From NCBI GenBank assembly GCA_010645155.1, contig JAAGOF010000300.1, forward strand, positions 1,237,043 through 1,301,042: DNA of 64,000 nt, read 5' to 3'. Positions within the stretch are counted from its first letter, which is position 1. Every line of letters starts with the position of its first letter. This stretch comes from Tigriopus japonicus (taxonomy: Eukaryota; Arthropoda; Copepoda; Harpacticoida; Harpacticidae). The position numbers were made by a program, and so were the translations under genes. The notes below the pieces were generated by a model. It made no database searches, had not been told where the DNA came from, and saw nothing but the letters and a program-made list of their open reading frames with translations. Positions 55,220 to 64,000 of this stretch are shown here, in pieces.

Positions 55220-58200
55220 ATACATAAAATTCTCATCAAGGGAAAGTCATGTTCCTGTCCACATTTTCCCCTCTTTGAGAGACGTCCGAAAAGTGTAGTT
55301 GAGGAGGAGACTTTTTGTCGTCATTTAAGCCTTGGGAGGTCCAACATCGTGCTCAGATGGCGCCTAAGATGAAAGGGCTCAAATTGCTGGGGCGATTGGC
55401 AATTAAGAGAGGTGAAATGGTGATTTCCGGAGCTTGACAGGTTGTTTATCCTAGGCGACACTTCTCCTGGAGAGAGATTTGAATGTGTTTATTTTCCTTC
55501 CTGTTTTTCAACATCGCTTCTGAAAGAGCTTTGGGCTTGTACTTACTTTGGATATGCAATCACTGCTATTGTCGCATGGTATTAGTTGGTGCTTGAGAAA
55601 TGCCGCTTTACTAAAACGCACGCCATCTCCAGTGCTTTTTCTTCCCTCGTTTTTGCCTTAGTCTCTCTTTCAACATACTACGTACATCCCCAGATACCGA
55701 GAACGATTTGTGAAAACATGGGATGTCTGTAGAGTACAGACCATCAAGGGTCATTCGAATGGAAATGTACCATGTGTTCACATTTGCTTACAAGAGCACA
55801 ACCAAAATTTGACAGTTAAGATAACCAAGGTAGCGTGGAAGAGAGATGGGCGAAAAACCTGCTAAAAGACAGCATGGGGAGAAATCGCGCCTACTTCCCT
55901 CGGTTTGCCTAGATGGACAACTAACTCATTCAAGTTTTCTCTCCTCCTTCCTTCCTTTTTCTTCCTCTTGTTCTCCTCCTTCTCCATTTTTCTTCCACCT
56001 TCGGACTCTCAACAGCTCCAAAAGTTGAAGGTCTTCTCGGCCTTTTCACAGAGGGAGCGCTTCACAAGTTCGGAACGATGCAATGCCGACGCCAAGGCCG
56101 CAGAGGGAACAAGGCCAGTTTGTTACCAATATCCAGAAGGCCGCAAAAAGAAGACGAAGATGAAAAAAGAAGACGAAACAGCTTCCTGTACTGGTTACAC
56201 GTACTGTGGACAGGGCCTAGCTCATCCTATTCCGTTCCGAAACAACCCCATTTCCCGTGATGCACCCAAGTTTGGGTCGGTTGAGTTGGGTTGAGAAAGG
56301 GCCCTTCTTGCTCCCAGATGATCCTCGTCTGCAGGCTTGCTTCTGGGGCGGATTAATAATTTTTCTCTGTTCAGTTCGTTTAAAAGAAATTAAGGGGAGG
56401 TCGAAGATGCAAATGAGACTTGGGATGCCTAGGACAAAATCTTCTTGAAAAAAGTGGCATTTTCATGTTTTCTGTGTCTGAGTCCAAGAAACGACAAATA
56501 CCCAAGAGGTCATGGAGCTCGAAGTGCTTGAAGATCCTCGTTCTCTTTTTCATTCCAGTGAACTGTCTCATATCTTAGGCTCGTTTCCACGCTCTCGTTG
56601 GCCTTCTGGCTATGAAGATGGGAGATGGGAAATGTCCTTTAGAGCCAAAGAGGCTCCATCCACCATTTCTCGGGTGTTCCATGCGCTCGTGGACCGTCTC
56701 AAAATTTGAGTTTCGCTCCCTCTGGTCTTTGGGTGCAAGGCTGCAAGTGCCACCACGAATTTACTGGAGAGTGGAAGCGGGCGCAAGTAGGACCGTTCCT
56801 CTCGTTGGACTCCTCGGAATTGGGATGGAAAATGAATCTCAAGTCTGAACCATGGAACTTGGAAGTAGCCTCTCTTTCTCGCTCTCAGGCTTGTTTTCTA
56901 AGCTCTCGCTTGGGTTTGTGCCCTTTATCCTCCCCGCTCTGAGAAAAGGAGACCAAATTGGAACGAAGGCCACCGAGAGGAGCTGCGTGAGCAAAATCTT
57001 CATCCATTGAGGAAGAAGTTCAAGCCCACCTCCATCCTCGGCACTGTAGCCTCCTCATCATGCCGGGGGAAAAGAAAGTATTTGGAAGGACGGCGACGAT
57101 AGAAGGCCAAGCCCCAGGCAGCACTCCTGCAACTCTTGAATGACATGTAAAGACCGGGAACGGGTACTTTGGGCTCTGTCCTCCCAACATCCTTTGCATC
57201 TCCCCTCTCTCTCTCTCTTTCTCATCATGAGTGGAACAGTACGAGTGAAGGTCGTCGAGGAATGGGCGAATGCATGAGCGAGAAGAGGGCGTCGCCGAGA
57301 CTTGGACAAGGCCCCGAGAGAAAGAGAGCTCAGACTAGGAGTAGTACGTAGTTGTTGTTGTTGTGGTGGTGGTGGTAGGAGTTCCTTCTCTTGTTCTAAC
57401 TTTTGTCCTAGCTGTGGCCGTTCCTCTCCTCTCTCTCTCTTTTCCCATCCAAGGCTGTTGAAGACGAAGCCGAGTTTGGAGGATCTTCTCTCCCTCGTGT
57501 TTCTTTCTTTTCGCTCTTGGCCATCCTCTATCCCTCAGCCTCTCTCTGTCTCTCTCGGTACCTTGCAAAGGAAGTGGAGTGTTGGCGCAGCTTTAGAGCT
57601 TGACTTCTCTGCTTGATGATCAAAGTGTTGCTCCTTTAGCATCCCTCTCTGTACGAGTTATTCGTGCAGATTGGACGGACGCCGACAAGGCCAAGAAACA
57701 TTGGAGGAGGGCAGCCTTCCCGTTCGTTCTTGGCGTCCTCGTTGTCGTATTCATTGGCGCCCTGAACACTCGAAAACGAGGATGAAGACGACGTGAGTGA
57801 AGCGAGCACCGAAAGAGGGCGGCGTTGGCGGCCTCCAACATCGGTTTGGAGGCTCCTTTTTTTCTCCTCACTATCCTGGCTCGTTTCCTCTCTTCTTCTC
57901 TTTGCCATTGGCGTTCACTTCCAACCCCATGATCGGCGTCGAAAGCAGCTCTTGGGCATTAATGTCGCTGTCGTCTTCGTCGATGTTCTCTGGAGAATTG
58001 AGAGCCAAACAGTAGTCCTCGTTCGTTCTCCTCGTGTTCCTCTGCTTGCTTTTGGTCCAAGGAAGAGAGGCCTTTCGGCTGCTGACTCACTTCCATCCAT
58101 CTCTCCATAGACTACTGTAGGTAGCGTAGTAGCACGGTTGTCCCTGGCACATTTGCTACATACGAAACGAACGAAATCTACTCGTCGGACTGCAGTTGGT

Positions 58201-58947
58201 GTTGGTCGTTTGGCTGCTGGCAGTGCTACTGCTCCTCCTTCGTCTTCGTGTTCTTCTGCCTTTGCTTCATGTGCTAGTTGTTGGATATGAACCTAAGGAG
58301 GAGCCTTTTTGAGCCTTTATGCTGTTGCTACCAGTACCACTACTACTACAACTACAGCTTCTTCTTCTTCTGAAACTTCTTCTCTCTTGTGTCTTGGGGA
58401 GAGTGGGTATTCGACGGCAACTAGGTGCTTCTTTGGAGAGATTCCGGGATAAAAAGGTGTACGAAACAGGGTGTGCTACCCTTCGAGACCCCTCTGAACA
58501 AGTCGAAATCCGAATTTGGTGCTCAAAGAAGATCTTCCACGACCTGATCGGGCCCCAAGTGAATGGCCAAGGCCCAACTCCTCCTGCGTTTTCTTCTTCT
58601 CCGCTGACTCCGTTGGTCTCGTCGCTCTCTTTCTCTTTTTATCTTGGTCTGTTCAGTTTCTCGTCCCTTCTTCCCCCCATCCTACCTTTCATTGGTGGCC
58701 CTGCCTAATTGAGTGTGATTGTTGTGCCTAGGAGCATCATCCTAGGAAGTAAATTGAGATTGGCTACCTTCCTCTTCCTGGCCTTGGACTCGCTCATTTG
58801 GCCAACCAGCAAGTCCAAGACGAGCACGACGATAGACGGGTGTGATTCAAGATTTCAATTACCCGACAAGTGATAAGATTAGTGGTATTAATTCTCCCCA
58901 ATTTGATTCACCATTGCCCACTACAATCTCCCCACTGGTTTGACCAG
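55220..58947. other. C/T-rich and G/A-rich region, probable upstream or 5' UTR of the low-complexity gene
   Basis: GC content rises from about 55.9 kb, with long runs of CTCTCT, TTCCTC and GTTGTTGTGGTGG type. Many overlapping frames are open on both strands, the usual effect of simple-sequence bias; none shows a domain. The position ahead of the exon at 58948 suggests promoter or untranslated exon sequence, but no start site can be assigned. Confidence 0.35.
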
Positions 58948-61900
58948 TGGAAGCTTGCCCAGTTCAGTGTCACCGGGATCAGGCAACTCCCAATCGCTCA
59001 ATCACCAACGGCAGCTGAGTGATCAGGGCTCAAGTCTTGTGTTGAGTGACCTGGAAGCTAGCAAAATTCAGCACTTTCAGCACAACCAGCTGAGAAATGG
59101 TGGCAGTGGTCTGTACACCAGAGCCTTCAGTGAATATCAGGAAGGTCAGCCCCATAACAGCAACTCCCATCATCACCACCATCACCACCACCCAAGACAT
59201 CTTCAACACAATCACAACTACCAGCAGCAGCAACAACAACAGCAGCAGCATCAGGAATCGCATGATTTTGCTCGGTAGGCCTTAACAAAATTAACTGGTT
59301 TTCTTAGACCGCCCTTGACTTTGACATAAAAAGGCAACCCAAGGCGTCATGTGCAATTGAAATCCACCGACCAACGGGGAACTCCATTCCCCCTCAATGA
59401 TACCGAATGTTCTGGGAGGCTGTTTTATCATTTGATGGAACACATAATTGTGGACCAGAATAATGGATCATTTTGCCTCCTGATGGTCGTGTAGAGCTAG
59501 GTTCGCCGTTGTCCAAAGGACAGTCAGTCAGGAAGGGAACTCTCAAATACTTGTATAGAAGTGAGTGCAAGACTGCAACAAGCACTGATGGCGTGGAACG
59601 TAAAGTTAGGTTGGATAATCATGTGTTTCTGGGAAGTAGTAATTCCCCACTCACTCACTCACTTTTCACGGAGAGGTGCGAGCTAAAGTGAGAGTACGAA
59701 CAAGTCAATCCACTTTGAGTAGGGCCCAGTGTACCACGATAATAACACCACGAGGGGGTATGAAACTATGGGGCACCCAACCGAGATTACTACACATGCT
59801 TTACGCCACGAGAACACCCACAACGACCTGTCAGGGAAAGATGCTTCCCGTAATCCCAGGGAAACCTTTGAAAAATTGTGTTGTGGTCCATTTCCATTCC
59901 CCTTTCCATGCCTGCAGGGGTTGAAGCAAATAAATGTCCAAATCTAGGTCATCCGACCCTTTTTTCATCATTCTGAAATGTGACGGAATGCTTCTTGAAA
60001 CTCGACAAAACACATCGGGAGGAGGGCTTTTTATTATTATGATTCGAAACCCTGAGAACGTAAGGTTGGAGACTAGTATTTCACTCGTCGTCCTCTTCAA
60101 AGTTTCATTATTTTGTTCCCGAGCTCTCTTTGATACGGATGTTATTGTGGAGGGAGGATATATTGAATAGTCTTGGGAGTTGCGAGGAAAATATTTCACA
60201 CCTGTGGAGTGTCAGTTTTCATGGACAAGCCACCAGAAATTGTATGTTGACACAACATTATCCACACACACACCTTCAAACGTTCCCTCTTTCTCACACA
60301 CTTTCGTCCACATAGTGGAAAGAGAGACTTTCAAATACTTGGGTTTTGAATGGCTAGATCTAAAGCTCCCTTTAAGTACACAGTTCAGAAGTTAATGTTA
60401 AAGTCTGCAAACATTCCGCAAAGGTTTCTTCATTTTTCAAGATCAAATGAGACAAATGGCGCCTTTTCTCTTGGAAAACGGGGTCCCAAGAGCACGGACG
60501 GAAACGGGTGTTGGAACAACAATTGTGTGCCATCATTTGGAACTTGGTGGAACAGACATCCCACCTCCTTTTGTATTCCGCCAAACTGCCACTTCCTGGT
60601 CGAGAAGCATATGAATATTTCATGATACCATCTGTAAAGACCTCTCTGGCCAGGCCAATCCGGTTCTGGCCTTCGAATGTCTAGCAACAAGTTCACCAAG
60701 AGCACCAAGATCAAAGTCTCTTCAGTGGGGCAAATAAAATTCTATGGATTCCATACAAAGTACACTACGTAGTAATCTTGTATGCATATCTAGGGACCAC
60801 GCAGTCGAAGCTCGAGGCTCCACTGAGCTCTTGCCTCAAAGCAATAGTAAATAATAGAGCCTGTCTTGGAATGGATTGTACCAATATCACATGAATCGCT
60901 TCTTGATTGCACCAGCTATGGTGTGTTGATGGACTCGTCATTCAAGCTTGATTTCATGGCAAAGTCAATTGTATTCATTAATTTGAGGTCTGGTTGGGTG
61001 GCAGTGGCGGTACAGTCGTACTCTCGTCTGCTCAATATATCGACTTGTTCGCGGTGATGAATGAGATCTTGACGTGAGGGAACCAACCAGGACTACTCAA
61101 TCAATGAACTCGCTTCCATTTCCACTCGATCGAGACGAACCAAACTCAAGTTATGTATGTACTGTATACATGCAGCAGCGGTGGGAACGAAACGGATCCC
61201 GACATTCTATCAGAGGTCTTTGGAACTCTTTGGGCTTGACTTGGAATATGGGAGCAAATAGTTGTTTGATTACCCATGACATAACGTTTGACTTTCCAGT
61301 TCTCAGCTTGGGCAGTGCTTTCTTACTTCGTACGTAGTAGGACCTTCACACCCGTAAAAAGGGTTCATTTGACCAAGGATTGGATGGGCGCTTAGAGAGT
61401 TTGTGCAAATCCAAGCAATTGGCCCACTTTATGGGCTGCTTTGGACCAAAGGGAACTATCGCAAAAGTTTACTGGCAGATTACAAAACGAGACCTAACAA
61501 TAAAAAAAAGAGAAAAAAGGAACATTATTCCAAGGCCAGAACGAACTCAAATTCCACAGTGACAAAAAGTTTCACGGCTATTGTTTTGATTGATTGGCTC
61601 CAAAAGCGTTTGGTGATGAAACGAAATGAGAGAGAGGCTTCTCACGTTTTGACGTAATAAAAGCAAATATTGCACCTGAATATTTATGTTTGTTGTTTCA
61701 TCAAAGAGACTGCATTTTATGGAGCAAGACTCCTTGATCTCATTAGTGAGTCTTGAATCATTCATGATGTACACCCTCAATTGGTTGCTGAAACCATCAT
61801 TAGTGAACGTCAATAATAAATACGAGGACACTCCCACGATTGGGTAGTACTACTAAGATTTTTCATGAACCCATTGAAAGGGTCCTTGGACTGCAATCTC

Positions 61901-64000
61901 GTATGAAAACTGCCAAAAAGAAGTGGCCGCATACTTTTTTGGCATGTCTCATTTTGCAATTACTCAAATTTCTAAAGTCCACCTTGTGGCCATGGCATTC
62001 TGGGAACTGTCTTGTTTAACTGGATTTGACCTCGTCCTTCCACTTGCCTCCTTGTGGTCCATTATGGAGCAGTTTGAGTGAAGGAGGTGGAAAGATCTGG
62101 GAAAATCGATAGCTTCCCTCTGCAACAAAAACGAGCGATGGGACTGGAAATGGTTGCAGCAGGGGTAATATTGGGAAAAAAGTACGCCATTCAATGTGGT
62201 CGGGAGTCGGATCAGAGGAAAATATTGAAAAATTCCATTCCTCGTCGGCCACGAAATGGCAGCCAACAACCACCCTTTCGATGGGTTGAGTGAGCTCGAT
62301 CGGTCCGCCGACAATAGAGAAACCAGACCGTTTGTCAAATTTTGCTAGCATTAGTGGAAGGCCACTTCCACACGGGATCAATCACCCTTCTGGATAAAGG
62401 TACTGGAGAATGGGTGACCCTGAGGAGATATTTTCTTTTAATGGATTAGGATCTCCTTCCCAAGAGACCGTGCTCGCAACTAAGAGCGCAGCATCTGTTT
62501 TGGATTAAGAGAAAGAGTGTGTGTGTGTGTGAGAGAGAGAGAGTAAGAGGAGATCGAAAATGAGGGAACCTAAAAAGAGACACGGAGATTTGCATCATGG
62601 GTGATCTATAAATATCTACTTTCAGTCGAGTGAGTGGGTCTCACAAGTCTTGTGATGCGTGAGAAACTTAACGAGACATGTTTTACTGAGCATTAGACCT
62701 CGAATTTACTTCAGTCTCATGAGCCTTGCGTGATGTGCTGAGGAAGATGCGACAGGTTTGGTCACACTAAGCCGATTAGTTGGCTGGACCGAGGTATGTT
62801 TTGGTTGGCGCCAGCACGACTATCGGAAAAAAAGTGATGGGATTAACTTTTGAACTCATGTCCCTCAGAGTTGATCAATTTTGACTTCTAAAGCGGTTGG
62901 AATGGAGGTGTAGAAAGTCAAAAAGTGTCGAAGGCAATCCGTAGACAAAACACATCTTTCTTGTCCATTTTCCTCCTTGGGTTGCCATTTTTGTGTCATG
63001 TTTATAACTTGTTCGGAGATATGTACATAGCCTTAATACATACACTTGCTAGCTCCCGCGATATGCGGAGGGCTTTGTGTGTTCCATGTCTTTGTCTTAA
63101 TTATGATTCCCAGGGAAAAAAACAGCGATTGTTTTACATGCACATTTTCAGGCAAAGGTCTCTTTCTCGCAAGCGAACAAATGATCCGCTTCCCTCCCAA
63201 ACAACCAATGTCCATGATCCTTCCTCACGGATTCCTCTCCAACGGACTCGACCTCCCCAAGTGGGCCGAGCACAATCATTGAATGTGCCCCAATGACATC
63301 AAAGGAACATCTCTGGCCCTGCTCAAACGATAGTTGCCCCTGAACGCACATCTCAGCCGGAGTTGAATCCTCAAAATAAAGTGTCATACCCTATTGAGCG
63401 CAATCAACCGGATCAACCCCGTGGCCGAAGCACCCGGCGCACTTCCGTCGTCTTCAAAGACTTGGTAGATAGTTCGGGCTCTAAAGCGAACCCTTTGCGG
63501 TTCAAGAGCGGACGACGTGCCCATAGCTTGGCCACCACATCTCGGAGATCCAACTCAACCATAGTCCCGAATCAGCCTTCATCTCGACAACGAGATTCAT
63601 CAGCATCCAGCGACAACCAAGGGTCATCAGTCATATTCAACGATATCCCACCTGGATCGCAAGTGTTAGGAGCCTCAAAATGGACTAAACAGTCTGCCTC
63701 GAACTCCAACCAGCCGCATCAAAGTGCCAAACCTAGTCGAAGAGCTCAATTGAACCCTTCCAAATCCACGGGAGTCGTTAGCCCCTCCCAGCCAAATAGT
63801 ATTCAAAGTGATCAGGAGCATTCCAAATCCGATTCAGTATTACAACGACAGGGCCCCGGTTCTGGCAACTTGGCCAACAAACATTCCAACCCCCCTACTC
63901 ACAGACACACCTCTGCAACCCCTGCAGCTTCAGCTTCTGTTTCCCTCCGAAGAACGCCATCTCTGGTCAAACCGGGCGCCAAAATTCAAACCCAAACAAG
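58948..64000 (+). CDS. Low-complexity protein, two exons visible, 3' partial
   Basis: Exon A is about 58948-59274 (acceptor GACCAG or the nearby CCCAG; donor GTAGGC). Exon B runs from 63152 (acceptor CACATTTTCAG) to the window end. Both junctions are phase 2, so A joins B in frame. Exon A has a Ser-rich start, then a His8 run and a Gln9 run. Exon B is rich in Ser, Pro, Gln, Asn and Arg and is open for about 230 codons to the edge. No ATG lies upstream of exon A in its frame before a stop, so earlier exons exist. An in-frame TGA interrupts exon B at 63294-63296, yet composition continues unchanged on both sides. No family is recognised; a disordered regulatory or scaffold protein is plausible. 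Confidence 0.5.
59167..59256 (+). repeat. Coding CAY/CAR tracts (poly-His, poly-Gln)
   Basis: A run of CAT/CAC codons (about 59173-59196) gives His8. A run of CAG/CAA codons (about 59224-59250) gives Gln9. Both lie in exon A of the low-complexity gene and are likely length-variable. Confidence 0.8.
59275..63151. other. Proposed intron of the low-complexity gene, no other gene seen
   Basis: Short frames on both strands (for example 60350-60625 and 62016-62381 minus) show no domain or consistent splicing. A (GT)n(GA)n microsatellite lies at about 62517-62543. Confidence 0.4.
62517..62543 (+). repeat. (GT)n(GA)n microsatellite
   Basis: Compound dinucleotide tract of GT repeats running directly into GA repeats. 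Confidence 0.9.

Noticed and set aside
57302..58708. Several overlapping Ser/Leu/Arg-rich frames as genes
   Set aside because: They arise from CT/GA simple-sequence bias, are open on both strands and have no motifs.
1..64000. A prokaryotic-type defence or biosynthetic gene cluster
   Set aside because: Spliced animal genes, LTR and hAT-like elements and polyadenylation signals make the window clearly eukaryotic. No such cluster is present.

Overview
This is a eukaryotic, AT-rich window with spliced genes. The best guess is a small-genome arthropod such as a crustacean (perhaps a copepod). The grounds are short introns of about 50-75 bp next to longer transposon-filled ones, an interstitial (TTAGG)n tract of the arthropod telomere type, a gypsy/errantivirus-like LTR element with an env gene, and two conserved animal genes (MARF1 and ERCC6L2). 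There are two assembly gaps: 440 N at 37184-37623 and 6 N at 55214-55219.

Layout. 1-6000: intergenic, with a hAT-like MITE and a Tc1/mariner-like MITE. 6043-9209 (+): an eight-exon secreted protein with two fucolectin/discoidin-like domains, a Thr-rich mucin-like linker and a thrombospondin type-1 repeat; every intron is phase 1. 10420-17899: a complete 7480-bp LTR retrotransposon with intact gag, pol and env, LTRs that look identical and a 4-bp target duplication, so a young insertion. It sits inside an open frame of the opposite strand. 17900-26500: gene-poor, with a 39-bp minisatellite and several foldback or hAT-like elements. 26605-27537 (-): an intronless seven-helix membrane protein. 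28055-32187 (+): a four-exon VOC/glyoxalase-fold protein with three transposon copies in its introns. 33112-39963 (-): MARF1, with the NYN ribonuclease domain split by a 3.35-kb intron and all RRM and LOTUS domains in one long exon. 42672-47247 (+): ERCC6L2, a SNF2-family repair ATPase, with a hAT-like MITE in intron 1. 51324-54785 (+): a single-pass, probably Ig-like membrane protein. 58948 to the window end (+): low-complexity exons (His, Gln, Ser, Pro, Arg) of an unrecognised gene that runs off the window.

These genes do not form an operon and share no pathway. VOC and MARF1 are convergent, the seven-helix gene and VOC are divergent, and MARF1 and ERCC6L2 are divergent across transposon-rich DNA. 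The most distinctive feature is the density of small non-autonomous DNA transposons, most with recognisable target-site duplications (8 bp hAT-like, TA for Tc1/mariner-like, 9 bp MULE-like), together with the intact env-bearing LTR element. All exon structures were read by eye from splice consensus and reading phase. No alignment or transcript data were available.
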